Shown here one piece after another: positions 1-10,394 of a stretch of DNA of 64,000 nt (position 1 is its first letter; every line of letters starts with the position of its first letter). The position numbers were made by a program, and so were the translations under genes. This DNA is from Ichthyophis bannanicus (Eukaryota; Chordata; Amphibia; Gymnophiona; Ichthyophiidae). The notes under the pieces were generated by a model. It had not been told where the DNA came from and searched no databases. It saw only the letters and a list, made by a program, of their open reading frames with translations. The stretch is from assembly GCA_033557465.1 (NCBI GenBank), contig CM066043.1:113814778-113878777 (forward strand), read 5' to 3'.

Positions 1-721
1 TGTGCAGCGGCGGCCAAGAAGCAAATAGAATGCTAGGTATCATAAGGGAAAGGAATGGAAAATAAAACAAAGGATATTATAATGCCTCTGTATCGTTCCA
101 TGGTACGACCGCACCTTGAATATTGTGTGCAATTCTGGTTGCCGTATCTTAAAAAGGATATAGCGTTGTTAGAAAAGGTACAGAGAAGAGCCACCAAAAT
201 GGTAAAGGGGCTATGAAGAGCCTATGAAGAGAGGCTACAAAGGTTAGGTCTCTTCAACCTGGAAAAGAGACGGCTGAGGGGAGATATGATAGAGGTCTAT
301 AAATTAATGAATGGAGTGGAGCGGGTAAACGTAGATCATTGTTTACGCTATTCAGAATATAGAAAGACTAGGGGACATGTAATGAAGCTACAGGGTAAAC
401 TATTTAAGACAAATAAGAGAAAATATTTTTTTCACTCAACGTGTAATCAAACTCTGGAATTTGTTACCGGAGGATGTAGTAAGAGCTGTTAGTGTAGCTG
501 GGTTTAAAAGGTTTGGACAAGTTCCTGGAGGAAAGGTCCATAAACCATTATTAAAAAGGGACCCAGAATATCAATGCTTGACCCAATACAAGCATTGTGG
601 AATCTGTGTCTTTTGGGGAAACTGCTAGGTACGTATGACCTAGATTGGCCACTATTGGAAACAGGATAGTGGGCTTGATTTACCTTGGTCTGACCCAGTA
701 TGGCATATCTTATGTTCTTAT
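1..721 (+). mobile_element. CR1-like LINE, 3' end
   Basis: This is the 3' end of a CR1-clade non-LTR retrotransposon, cut by the window start. The tail of the RT protein reads through about position 540. An untranslated end follows with the typical CR1 wording: 'gggcttgattt', 'ggtctgacccagtatggca', then the TTCTTATG-type terminal repeat near 700-720. Directly after it a DIRS recombinase gene begins in mid-gene, so the CR1 inserted into that DIRS copy. The 5' extent is unknown. Confidence 0.85.
75..490 (+). pseudogene. CR1 reverse transcriptase C-terminal region, broken
   Basis: The reading frame from about 75 gives the CR1/L2-type thumb and tail of RT: '[11 protein letters not shown]', '[11 protein letters not shown]', then after an in-frame TGA near 213, 'YEERLQRLGLFNLEKRRLRG' and 'VYKLMNGVE'. 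In the family this C-terminal part follows the catalytic RT and carries no active site. A frameshift near 60 and the stop show it is dead. It is a remnant of the CR1 polyprotein whose endonuclease and RT core lie left of the window or were lost by 5' truncation. Confidence 0.8.
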
Positions 722-1510
722 GTGGTCTTGCAGAAGCTTACTCGCCCACCCTTTGAGCCGATGGCTACCTGCTATCTCCGCTTTCCTCTCTTGGAAGACG
801 CTTTTCTTGGTGGCACTCACATCAGCTAGACGAGTGAGTGAGCTGCAAGCTCTGGTGTCCTATAGACTGTTCACACGGTTCTATAGCAACAGGGTGGTGC
901 TTCGTACACACCCCAAGTTCCTGCCGAAAGTGGTCTCCTCTTTCCACCTCAACCAGGAGGTGGTGCTTCTGACCTTCTTTTCCCAGGCCCCATGCCAGCC
1001 GGGCAGAAGCAGTTCTGCATACCCTGGACTATAAGAGGGCATTGACCTTCTACTTGGAGCGTACGCAGGACATTGAAGAGCTTCTCAGCTCTTCGTTTTC
1101 TTATGACCCCAGTAAGCTGGGGATGCCTGTCTCCAAGCGTACGTTGTCCACCTGGGTGGCGGATTGCATCGTCTGGGCATACAAGGCGGCCGATCTCCCG
1201 TTGCAGGGTCGAGTCACGGCCCACCGGGTCAGGTCTAAGGCCGCATCAGTGGCTCACTTCCGCTTTGTTCCGCTGGGAGACATCTACCGGGCCGCAACTG
1301 GTCTTCAAGCCAGACCTTTGCAGCCCATTACTGCCTGGATAGGGGTCCCAACGGGACAGTGCTTTTGGCCAGGCTGTGCTCCGTACTGTTTTCGAGGTTT
1401 AGGCAGCTCCTATCCTCCGACCCTTTGGTGTCAGGCTACCGGAGTGTTGTGTTCTCGGTTGAACTCCTATCATGGCTGCTGCGGAGCCTATTTTTCAGTT
1501 ATGGGTTCTC
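722..1510 (+). pseudogene. DIRS tyrosine recombinase, C-terminal remnant
   Basis: Translated pieces match the DIRS-B recombinase at 10,395-11,837 closely. They include 'TSARRVSELQALV' (catalytic Arg box), 'HPKFLPKVVSSFHLNQEVV', 'AYKAADLPLQGRVTAHRVR' (HxxR box), and a decayed tyrosine region near 1,290-1,340. The frame changes near 1,010-1,040 and again after 1,290. In the family this enzyme integrates the circular DNA copy. The copy enters abruptly after the CR1 tail, so its 5' part lies outside the window. It is clearly dead. Confidence 0.8.
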
Positions 1511-1893
1511 TGTAGCCTATAGCTAGGGAGTCCCATATGTGAGGACTGACTTCCTGCTTGTTCCTGCAGAAAGCGTAGTTACGCAACTGTAAATAGGTGT
1601 TCTCCAGGGACAGCAGGAATCAGTCCTCATGACCCTCCCTCCTCCCCTGGAGTTGTAGTCCTTGATTAATTTTATCTTTTTGCTGTCTTTTTAGCTATGT
1701 CGTTTGACTGAGCAAGATGGCACCCTTGGGCGGGAAGGGGACCGTGCATGCGTGATGCAGTCCCAAAGGCTTTCTTCAAAAGCTGGGGATTTGCTCCGCA
1801 TGGGGTCTCCGTCGATGTCGACGTCGCCCATATGTGAGTACTGATTCCTGCTGTCCCTGGAGAACACCTGTTACAGGTGAGTAACTACGCTTT
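1511..1893 (+). repeat. DIRS internal complementary region and right terminal repeat
   Basis: Sequence near 1,516-1,625 is the internal complementary region, containing 'catatgtgaggactgac' and 'ggtgttctccagggacagca'. From about 1,705 the right inverted terminal repeat follows. It matches 12,200-12,389, includes 'gactgagcaagatggcacc', and ends with 'ttacaggtgagtaactacg'. After 1,893 the text changes to a different DIRS family. This is the right end of the element whose recombinase remnant lies immediately upstream. Confidence 0.75.
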
Positions 1894-2810
1894 GTCCAAG
1901 CTGACCTTTCCAGGGAAGCTCCTGTTTGGGGAGGATCTTGATGACTCTCAGAACTCTACGTTTCTGGCTGGAGAAACAGGCTAACGCCTTTCTTAGATCC
2001 TCAAGCTAAGCCTCAGCCATTTTGTGGGGCCCACAGGCTCTGCAATTCTTTTTCTTGAGAGCCGCCACTTCCAGTTGAGCACAGTGATGGGAAAGGTGCC
2101 TATTCTGCATTGAATCCAGTGGGTGGCCACCTTTGCCTTTTATCGCCAGGAGTGAGCCTGGGTCACTGCCAATCATTGGTGCCTGACATTTTTCAGTATG
2201 GCTGTGTCCTAGAGCACAGGGAGCCTATTTTGGACACCTTTTTGTTCTCTCCAAGTGGTTCAGAAACCCAAAAAGCTGCTGTCCAGTCTTTCTTCGAAAG
2301 GCAAGTGTATCACCAGGCCATTGTGCCCGAATTGCCTGCCTGTAGAGTTAGAGTTCAGTATACTATTTATTTTGTCATGCCCAAGAAGGACGGGACCTTC
2401 ATGCCAATTCTGGATCTGATGGGTATCAATGCCCCTCTGAAGGTGTGCTGTTTCTGGATGTAAATTGGTCATTCAAGAGGTCTGGCAGTAAGAGTTTCTC
2501 ATGTCAGTGAACCTTGCGGAATCATACTTTCGTATCCCTAATTGGGAGGATCAGCAGTGTTTTTCTGTACTTCGCTGTTTTTAGCACGCACTTTCAATTT
2601 TATGCCCTACCCTTTGGACTCGCAATGACACCAAGGACCTTATCCAAGGTCATGGTGGTCATGGTCGTGGATCTGTGGTACAAGGGCATATGTGTGCATT
2701 CTTATAGCGACGATTGGCTTATTTGGGCCAAATCATGGTCAGAGGCAGCCATGGTGAAGGCCGGAATGGCCCAATTTCTAGAAAATCTCAGATGGGTAGT
2801 CATCCAGTAA
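1894..2810 (+). pseudogene. DIRS-2 gag tail and reverse transcriptase, broken
   Basis: A second, more diverged DIRS family. It opens with a gag C-terminus ('LTFPGKLLFGEDL', about 1,900-1,945). It continues into RT with 'YFVMPKKDGTFMPILDL' (about 2,365-2,420), 'YALPFGLAMTPRTLSKVM' (about 2,600-2,655) and the catalytic loop 'YSDDWLIWA' (about 2,703-2,730), where Tyr-x-Asp-Asp survives. Frames change near 2,463 and stops are frequent. In DIRS elements this RT copies the RNA into the DNA that the recombinase integrates. It is old and non-functional. Confidence 0.75.
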
Positions 2811-3179
2811 AAGTTATCTCGAGCTCTCTCAGTCTTTGAAGTGTCTTGAGGCCCTTTTTAACACTCACACAGGCAGGGTCTTCATGACAGCTGAGAAAAT
2901 GGCCAAGCTGCTGGCTCAGCTGACAGCCTTTCAGCAACAGTGGACTCCCAAGGTTTGAGATTATATTCAGGTGCTGGACTCAGTGGCGGCCACATTAGAA
3001 ATGATCCTGTTGGCACAGGCTCATATGAGATCAGTCCAGAGGGCTTTGTTCTCTTGTTGGTCACCTTGCATGCAGGACTTCAAAATCGGGCTTCCACTCC
3101 TCTATCAATAGCAAGCAGTCTTGAAAAGTGGTGCTGGCCCTCCATCTTGAACAAGGGCATGCCCCTGGAGAATCCTCAG

Positions 3180-3560
3180 TGACTCATCCTGCATTAGATG
3201 CCAGCTTGGGGCACACAGATCAGGGCCAGTGGAACAGATGCGAGTTGATGTGGCCCATCAATCACCTCAAAGCGTGTACTATTTGATTAGCCCTCTTAAC
3301 TTTCTCCGCCTGATCCATGGTTGAGTGATCTGCATCTTCTCAGACAATGCCATGGCTGTAGCCTATGTCAACAGGCAGGGGGGCACCAAGAGTGCAGGTG
3401 CTGCTCAGGAGATGGGTCTCCTGTTTCCTTAGGTGGAGCACCACTTGCTGATGTTTTTGGTGTAGTACATTGCTGGAGTACACATTGTCAGGGTGGATTA
3501 ACTCAGTCATTACACCCTCAACCTGGGGGAGTGTGAGTTAGCTGCATCAGTGTTCCAGCA
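3180..3560 (+). pseudogene. DIRS-2 RNase H remnant
   Basis: Frames around 3,320-3,560 give 'FSDNAMAVAYVNRQGGTKS', the core of DIRS RNase H (Asp of the SDN box, then the NRQGGT loop), followed by broken pieces ending near 'CELAASVFQQILLSW'. It lies downstream of the DIRS-2 RT in the expected order. The recombinase gene that should follow is missing here. Sequence from a DIRS-2 right end follows instead, so this copy is internally deleted. Confidence 0.65.
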
Positions 3561-3891
3561 AATTCTTCTTTCCTGGAGTCCTGCTAGACTAGTCCAGGAT
3601 CCTAGCACATTATGCTGTGTGCTGTTTGTGCTGTTTAGTCTTTGTAGATTATGGCCTTTGTGGCAGATATCCTGTACATAGTTTTATTCTTTCATTCTTC
3701 TGTGCTCTCTTCAAGGAGGTTGCGTATGAGTAGGCGCTTCTTTGCATTTTGTTGGCTTGGCTATATGCTAGGTTAATAGTGAAGTGTGCTCCTAGTTGCA
3801 CCAGCACATGTACCAATGGCTATGTAACTGGCTCCATCATCTGCAGGCAGGGGGGACATAGTCCACTGTTTTCTGGACTGGTCTAGCAGAT
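3561..3891 (+). repeat. DIRS-2 right-end region, truncated
   Basis: This matches the DIRS-2 right end at 21,040-21,848. Shared words include 'tttcctggagtcctgctag', 'gctgtttagtctt', 'gcaccagcacatgtacca' and the closing 'ggactggtctagcag'. It contains the internal complementary region and most of the right inverted repeat, and stops where the L2-like LINE tail begins at about 3,892. No gene is seen. Confidence 0.6.
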
Positions 3892-4567
3892 TTATTATTT
3901 ATTTTTTTTTGAAAAGTTTATATACCGCATTTCCAAGGATCAGTACGGTTACAGATAACAGTAACATAACGTTAGAAAGAACAATGAATAATACAAATAA
4001 CCTATTTACATTAGATACAAAAAACAAAGGATTAATGGTATATGGTGACTAGGAGATTATTACAGGGGAGTAATGTTGAGAACTGCACTGTATTATGTAA
4101 CACCCTCAAAGTGCATTCAGAATAGGTGTGTTTTTCACATCTTCCTGAAGTCCTTCGTCTGCAGTAGTCCCTTATTTCTACAGGTAATGTGTTCCATATT
4201 GTTAGAGCATATAAAGAGGATGCTCGTCCACATGCTGATTAGCTGAGTTTGACGAAGTCTGGGTGGAATGCAAGGAGGTGGGCTGCAGTGCTTCTTCTCT
4301 AGCGATTGTTAGGGAGTGTTCTAATTATCGTTTGCGGTAGTCAGAGGATTGTTCCTGGAGGATTTTGAATATTGTAATCATGTTTTTGTATTTCACTCTG
4401 TATAGTATAGGTAGCCAGTGGAGCTGCTTCATGATGGGGTGATGTGGGAGCTCCTTATTGTTCCATTCAGGACTCTAGCTGCAGTATGCTGAGCAAGCTG
4501 TAATGGAAGCAGATTACTTTTGGGAGGCCTTGGAGAATTGATTTACTGAAGTCAAGGTGAGAAACTT

Positions 4568-4951
4568 TCATTGCTTGAAAGATAGTCCTGTAGTCGGGGG
4601 GATCAAGGAATGGGTGGAGCCATTGGAGTGTGTTCTTATTTTGTCATATACATTCTTTATCACAGTGCTAATGTGGGACTGTAGTGTCAGATGTTGGTCA
4701 AGAGTCACCCCGAGGTAGAGTACTTCCGATTTAACTGCTAGTTCAGCGTCTCTAGCTTGAATTGATTTTGGTGGGATGAAGGATTGATCCTTGAATATGA
4801 AAAGAACTTCAGTTTTGTTGTAGTTAATGGAAAGGCCTTGTTGTGATAGCCAGAGGGCAATGGAGTTGCCGCACTTTATTATAGGGGTGAAGTCTGGAGT
4901 TGGTTTGCAGCTTGTTTTGCAGCTTGTCGTGCTGTGAGGGCTTGTGTGCAT
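4568..4951 (-). pseudogene. L2-like RT, C-terminal part
   Basis: The 127-codon stretch carries 'LWLSQQGLSINYNKTEVL', 'LYLGVTLDQHLTLQSHI' and related text typical of the segment after the catalytic loop in L2/CR1-type RT (template-grip and thumb). It continues the protein begun at 8,590-9,379, now separated by the RTE insertion. An in-frame TAG lies just upstream near 4,961. It is non-functional. Confidence 0.75.
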
Positions 4952-5394
4952 CAGTGATGCTGAGAGCTAAACTATCGGTAGTTTAACTACTGGCAGGGTC
5001 TCCCAAGATGGACAGGTCTCAGCTGAGGTGCCAGACCAAGACAAACCACCCATCTGGGCAGCAGCAGAATGGGATAGTGTTGATGGCGGAGGATCACATT
5101 TTCTGTGACAACGGCAACAACACCAAACTTAAACTGCGCGGAAGAAAGGCCCGGCAATCTACTTCTGTATCTTGCCATGAAAATCCAGTGGATAGTTACA
5201 ACAAAATAAATTGTGCTATAGTGCTGGAAGATGAGACCCCCAAGTCAGAAGGCACTCAACTAGCTACTGGAGAAGAGCTGAAGACTTCTCAGAGTAAAGC
5301 CAGCATTTATGATGTAGTTGGATCAAAGCCCTCGGGACGTCTGACTGCTGATGTAGCTGTGCATGAAATGAGAGTCAGAAGCTGTAAAGATCTT

Positions 5395-6480
5395 ACGCAT
5401 TGAAACATGGAACGTACGAAGCATGAACCAAAGGAATTTGGAGGTGGTCAAGAATGAAATGGAACGTGTACAACTTGATCTGTTGGGTGTCAGCGAACTG
5501 AAATGGACTGGCATCGGGCACTTTGCATCAGATGATCACATGGTCTACTATGCTGGAAATGAAAGACAAAGAAGAAATGGTGTGGCATTTATAATAAAGT
5601 AGAAACTTGCAAGAACTGTAATGAAATACAATGCAGTCAGCGAACGCTTAATCTCTATTCATCTGCGAGGAATGCCTATCAACACAACTATAATTCAAGT
5701 ATATGCCCCAACAACAGCTGCAGAAGAGAATGAAATTGAAGAGTTCTGTGAACAAGTACAAGCTGAAATTGACAGAACATGCAAACAGGATATCCTGATA
5801 GTCATGGGTGACTGCAACACAAAAGTTGGCAACAAAGAAGAAGGCAAAGTAGTTTGGAAAATATGGACTTGGCAACAGAAATGAAGCTGGAGAAAGACTG
5901 ATAGAATTCTGCAAGACCAACAATCTATTCATCTCAAACACCTTCTTCCATCAACACAAGCGGCGACTGTACACATGGACTTCACCCAATGGATTGTATA
6001 AAAATCAAATTGACTACATCTGTGGAAGTCAACGATGGAAATGTTCTATAACATTAACAGAGACAAAACCTGGAGCTGACTGTGGTACAGATCATCAACT
6101 ACTAGTATGCAAACTCAAGCTAAAGTTGAAAAAGAGCAAACCACTCATGAATGCAGCAAAATATGACCTTGAGAATATACCACTGGAATTTAAAGACTGC
6201 CTGCAAAGTCGATTTGCTGCTTTAGATACAAATGACAGAGCTCCAGAAGAGTTATGAAATGACATCAAGAAGGTTGTGTTGGAAGAAAGCGAGAAGTCTC
6301 TACAAAAGGTGAAAAAGCAAAAACGGCCAAAATGGATGACGGAAGAAACTCTGAAAATTGCCCAGAAATGCAGAGAAGCTAAAGCCAGAGGAGAAAGAAA
6401 GACAATAACAGAACTCAACAGAGATTTCCAACGTGCAGCAAGACAGGACAAGGAAAAGTACTACAACAACGCATGCAAGA
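5395..6480 (+). pseudogene. RTE apurinic-like endonuclease domain, broken
   Basis: In order the frames give 'NLEVVKNEMERVQLDLLG', 'VYAPTTAAEENEIEEFCEQV', 'ILIVMGDCNTKVG' (the metal-binding GDxN box), 'RRLYTWTSPNG', 'NQIDYICGSQRW' and 'PGADCGTDHQLLV' (the terminal DH box). These are the landmarks of the endonuclease that nicks the target in LINE retrotransposition. Frameshifts near 5,600 and 5,880 and a stop near 6,255 break it. The linker 'RPKWMTEETLKIA' continues to the MITE at 6,505. Confidence 0.8.
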
Positions 6481-6504
6481 AAATAGAAGCAGAAACTATT
6501 AGAG

Positions 6505-6852
6505 CTGGGGTCACCAACCTCCAGAGGGCCGCGGGCCGCACAGCCGACTACCGGGAGCCTTCTCCCCGCCCCCGCGAAAAAAAACAACAAACGCAAAATT
6601 ATGAAAACAATGGCTGATCACCTTTATTGAATTTAATGAGATGGCTGATGATTCATGCTAGCAGACAAACGCTTAAAGTCCGGCTTCACAGATGACACTG
6701 ACAGGAGAAGGGACGCTTGCAGGTGGTCGTCGGTGAGCTGCGAGCGCGTGGATACAATGGCGGGAATCCTTGGCGGTCCGCACGTAATGTTAACCAGGGT
6801 AGAGCCTCGCGGGCCGCACGAAAGCCCGCGGGCCGCAGGTTGGTGACCCCTG
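6505..6852. mobile_element. hAT-type miniature transposon (348 bp)
   Basis: A non-autonomous DNA transposon inside the RTE. The terminal inverted repeats are 'ctggggtcaccaacct' at the left and the complement of 'caggggtcaccaacct' at the right. The inner ends are rich in 'gggccgcgggcc'. The exact 8-bp duplication TATTAGAG lies at 6,497-6,504 and 6,853-6,860. An 8-bp duplication with CAGGGGT-like ends is typical of hAT elements. It has no transposase; short open frames inside it are incidental. Confidence 0.9.
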
Positions 6853-7084
6853 TATTAGAGGAAGAACAAGATCGGCTTTCCTAAAGCTATGAAAATTAAA
6901 GAAAAAGTTCCAGCCTCGAACTGGAATGTTTCAAGATGCTCAAGGTTCTATGTTGAATGATGCTGAGAAGATCAAGAAAAGGTGGAAGGAATATACAGAG
7001 TTTTTATATGATAAAGATCAAGTGGACCAACAGCCATTTCAACCTGTACCTTATGATCGGGAAACCATTGGTAATGAAAGAAGA

Positions 7085-7740
7085 AGTTAAAGCAGCATTT
7101 GAAAGCCTTATCAAAGAACAAAGCACCAGGCATTGATAGCATTCCCATAGAAGTATTACCGCAATCTGATGCAGCTGTTACCGTACTTACAAGGCTCTGC
7201 CAAGAAATATGGAAGACAATATCATCGCCAACTGACTGGAAAAGATCTGTGTTTATATCAATACTAAAGAAAGGTGATCCAACTGACTGTGGAAATTATC
7301 GCACAATCGCTGTGATCACACATGCCAGCAAGATTCTACTGAAGATTATTCAAAAGAGACTACAACCATACCTGGAACAAGAACTACCTGAAGTGCATGC
7401 AGGGTTCAGGAAAGGGCGAGGAACGAGAGACGACATTGCGGATGTGAGATGGATCCTTGAAAAGACTAAAGAATACCAAAAGGATATCTATTTGTGCTTT
7501 ATCGACTATAGCAAGGCATTTGACTGTGTAAACCATGAGAAACGCTGGGCCACATTAAGAAGCATGGGTATACAAGAACACCTGATCGTACTCTTGCACA
7601 ATCTGTACATTGATCAAGAAGCAGCAGTTTGAACGGAACAAGGAGAAACAGAATGGTTTAAAATAAGCAAAGGTGTAAGAAAGGCTGCATACTTTCCCCC
7701 TACCTGTTTAATTTATATGCAGAACAAATCATCAGAGAAG
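7085..7740 (+). pseudogene. RTE reverse transcriptase, fingers and palm
   Basis: Motifs in order are 'NKAPGIDSIPIEVL', 'DWKRSVFISILKKGDPTDC', 'NYRTIAVITHASKILLKII', 'HAGFRKGRGTRDDIADVRW' and 'CFIDYSKAFDCVNHEKRW' (first catalytic Asp). The frame stops at 7,630 (TGA) in the segment before the catalytic YADD. It is collinear with the downstream segment from 7,746, so both are one former RT. The usual role is target-primed reverse transcription. Confidence 0.85.
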
Positions 7741-7745
7741 CAGGA

Positions 7746-8576
7746 TTGTATGAAGACAACAGAGGTGTGAAGATTGGTGGAAGACTCATCAACAACCTTC
7801 GCTATGCTGATGATACCACATTACTGGCTGAAAGTGAAGATGATCTGAAACATTTGCTTCTCACAATCAAAGAACATAGTCTCAAAATGGGCCTGCACCT
7901 TAATGTAAAGAAGACAAAGATCATGACAACTGGCATAATCAACAGGTTCATCGTTGAAGGAGAAGAAATTGAAATCGTGAACAGCTTTAACCTACTTGGA
8001 TCAACTATCAATAAAGAAGCAACAAGCAATCAAGAAATCAGACGACGTATTGCTCTTGGCAGAATGGCTATGAAAGACCTAGATAAGATTCTCAAGAGCA
8101 GAGATGTCTCTCTCCATACAAAGATTCGACTTGTTCAAGCCATGGTATTTTCAATAACATCATATGGATGTGAAAGCTGGACAGTGAAAAAGATAGACAG
8201 GAAGAACATTGATGCCTTTGAATTATGGTGCTGGCGGCGAATACTGTGTATACCATGGACTGCCCGAAGAACAAACCAGTCGGTACTAGAGGAGATCAAA
8301 CCTAAGCTTTCTTTAGAAGCTCAGATGACAAGACTTCGAATTTCATACTTTGGACACATCATGCGAAAAGAGAGATCATTAGACGAAAACATCATGCTTG
8401 GCAAGATAGAAGGTCAGCGCAAAAGAGGAAGGCCAGCAATGAGATGGATCGATACAATAACAGCAGCTACAGGTACCAGTCTATCAACAATGAGCCGCCT
8501 GACTCAAGACCGAACACAGTTTAGGATAGCTATCCAGAGGGTCGCCATGAGTCGACTCCGACTCAACGGCACTTAA
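7746..8576 (+). pseudogene. RTE reverse transcriptase, catalytic loop and C-terminus
   Basis: This open stretch of 276 codons starts just before 'LRYADDTTLLAE', the catalytic YADD of RT, and runs without a break to the protein end. The C-terminal region contains 'SYGCESWTVKK', 'WCWRRILCIPW', 'LRISYFGHIMRKE' and the Arg/Lys-rich 'GQRKRGRPAMRW', all features of RTE/BovB-type proteins. It lacks the upstream half in frame, so it cannot act alone. It is the best preserved part of this LINE. Confidence 0.85.
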
Positions 8577-8587
8577 CAACAACATAA

Positions 8588-9380
8588 CACATTGTCATCT
8601 GCATATAGATGGAATAAAATGCCATGTGACTGGGTGATCTTGCAGATGGATTGGATGTAAATATTAAATAACAAGGCTGATAGAGAAGATCCCTGGGGTA
8701 CACCTCGCGTTTGTGGGTAAGGGTCCAAACTTTTGTTTTCAGTTTTCACCATTTGTTGACGATCAGTCAAGTGTAATTGGATCCATCTGAATGCGTTGTC
8801 AGTGATACCAATATAGCGTAGTCTCTGTAGGAGAAGCTCATGACATATTGTGTCAAAAGCTGCGGTGATATCAAGAAATATGAATATGAAGACTTGCTTT
8901 GGCTTCTCTGTTCCTATGATGAGTCTGTCAATGAGCGAGATTAGCAAACGATAATTAGAAAACTCCCTAACAATCACTAGAGAAAGAAGCACTGCTGCCA
9001 CACCATGGTTGGGGTGGAATCTATGCTGATGGGAGTCAAGCGGAGCATTCAGGCTAATGTAGTTGTAGTTGAACCACTTTTTTTATTATTTTTGTAAGCA
9101 AAGGCAAACTTGAAATAGGTCTGTATGAATTGGGTTCAGTTTAGAGTTTTTTAGCAATGGACATATGGAGGCAATCTTTAGGATAATTGGCATATATCCT
9201 TGGATGAAGGAAAACTGTATCATTTTACATATGATAGGTGCGAGCTCGGACCTTGTAATTTTTAACCAGCTTGCAGGAAAGGGATCTAGTGGAGATGTGG
9301 TTGTGATGAGATTTCTAATTATGTTGTCAAGGTGGTCTTGAGAGTGGATGGGATCTTCCCTGGATGGATTTGATGGCAAT
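8588..9380 (-). pseudogene. L2-like reverse transcriptase core
   Basis: On the minus strand the segment 9,379-9,086 gives 'TTSPLDPFPASWLKI' and 'YMPIILKIASICPLLK'. The segment 9,001-8,588 gives 'VFIFIFLDITAAFDTICH' (first catalytic Asp), 'TRGVPQGSSLSALLFNIY' and 'HLYADDNV' (catalytic YADD). The RTE insertion falls right after the YADD, and the protein resumes at 4,951. A frameshift lies near 9,050. It is an old, dead copy. Confidence 0.8.
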
Positions 9381-9394
9381 GCAGGCTAGTGCCA

Positions 9395-9867
9395 AGGTGA
9401 AGGGGTTCCTCAGTCACTAAAAGGAGGCTGTATCCAAGTGCATTGATGCCCTGATGCATCTTTGGCCTCAGAAGCTGCTTCTGAATGTATTTCCTCTGTC
9501 TCTTCTCATTGGGCATGTAATTTGCTGGCTAGAAGATCTCCCGGGCCTTGTGATTCTGGTGGCTCCAGATTGGCCATGGTGGCACTGGTTTGTGGATCTC
9601 TTGCGGCTTCTGGTGGAGCAGTCCCTCTGCTTCTCACTGGTCAGAGGCCTGTTACGTCAGGGGCCAGTCCTGATAGACGACCTGGCTCCCTTCTCACTTA
9701 TGGCTTGACCCTTAAAAGGTGGCACCTAAGTTGTAAGGGATATTTGTCTTCTATTATCTCCATACTCTTGAAAGCAAAGTGCAGCTCCACCTGCCTAGTG
9801 TATGTGAAGGTCTGGTGTCTTTTTGATGACTGGTGTCACAAACGTGGTCTAGCATTTAAGAAAGCAT
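9395..9867 (+). pseudogene. DIRS-2 RNase H tail and recombinase N-terminus
   Basis: Plus-strand frames give 'CIDALMHLWPQKLLL', 'VILVAPDWPWWHWFVDLL' (the end of DIRS RT/RNase H), then 'HLSCKGYLSSIISILLKAK' and 'VWCLFDDWC' (N-terminal core-binding part of the recombinase). DIRS-A begins at about 9,868 and cuts the gene. Its C-terminal part reappears on the far side of DIRS-A from 20,251, though some coding sequence between the two pieces is missing. Confidence 0.7.
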
Positions 9868-10141
9868 ATAGCATAGTTATTCACCTGTAACAGGTGATCT
9901 CCAGGAACAGCAGGAATTTAGTCTTCACATATGGGTGACGTCAGTACTGACAGAGCCCGTGCGGGAACGTTCCCCAGCATCCAATAGGAAAGCCTTTGGG
10001 AGCATCCCACTGCGCCTACGTAGCTGCCTTCCAGCCTTTCCAGCTCTCCCTCCTCAGTTGAGTTTGTAGCTGAGATAAAAGGAGAGAAAGAAAAGAAGAC
10101 CTACAACTCATAGGAGAGGGAGGGTGGGTTGTGAAGACTAC
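9868..10141 (-). repeat. DIRS-A right inverted repeat and end of its internal complementary region
   Basis: Read on the minus strand this continues the DIRS-A internal complementary region ('gtagtcttcacaaccc') into the right inverted repeat, which ends with 'catatgtgaagactaaattc' and 'cacctgttacaggtgaataa'. It is the partner of the left repeat near 20,089-20,250 in inverse orientation. The DIRS-B insertion at 10,142 separates it from the rest of DIRS-A. Confidence 0.75.
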
Positions 10142-10297
10142 ATTCTCCAGGACCAAGCAGGAAGTCAGTCCTCACATATGGGTGACATGGACGTCGATGG
10201 AGCCCTTGCGGAGCATTTCCCCAGCTTTCTATGAAAGTCCTTGGGAATACTGCACGCATGCGCGGTCCCTTCCCGCCTAAAGGTGCCATCTTGCTCA
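10142..10297 (+). repeat. DIRS-B left inverted terminal repeat
   Basis: Starts at 'attctccaggaccaagcag' and runs to 'gccatcttgctcagtc'. Its reverse complement occurs at 12,200-12,349, with only a few differences. The same start is seen in DIRS-C at 21,908, which supports the left boundary. Confidence 0.85.
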
Positions 10298-10394
10298 GTC
10301 TCTCTTTTTCCGTGGAGCCCGTCAGACGTTTGTCCTAGTTCACCCGGAAAACAGTTAGATTTTTTCTCTGAATCCCTGCGGTTTTTTCTCCGGT

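Larger units (their letters stand above)
4983..8587 (+). mobile_element. RTE/BovB-like LINE
   Basis: A plus-strand non-LTR retrotransposon inserted into the L2-like LINE. It begins near 'ctactggcagggtctccca' and ends in an 'aacaacaac' tail, as RTE elements end in short simple repeats. It encodes an APE endonuclease (about 5,400-6,115), RT (about 7,085-7,900) and a C-terminal region ending at 8,576. The closing 'GKIEGQRKRGRPAMRW' and 'SRLRLNGT' resemble the BovB/RTE C-terminus. Several stops and frameshifts are present. A hAT MITE interrupts it at 6,505. No clear target duplication was found, so the boundaries are good to about 10 bp. Confidence 0.8.
3892..9394 (-). mobile_element. L2-like LINE, split by an RTE insertion
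   Basis: This minus-strand non-LTR retrotransposon is in two parts, 3,892-4,982 and 8,588-9,394. Its 3' end is at the left, where an A/T-rich tail and the 'gcggtatataaac' type end of L2-like LINEs appear on the minus strand. About 600 bp of untranslated sequence (3,950-4,560) precedes the protein tail. The RT core is on the right side of the RTE insertion and is cut near 9,394, so the copy is 5' truncated. Both flanks are DIRS-2 sequence. Confidence 0.7.
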
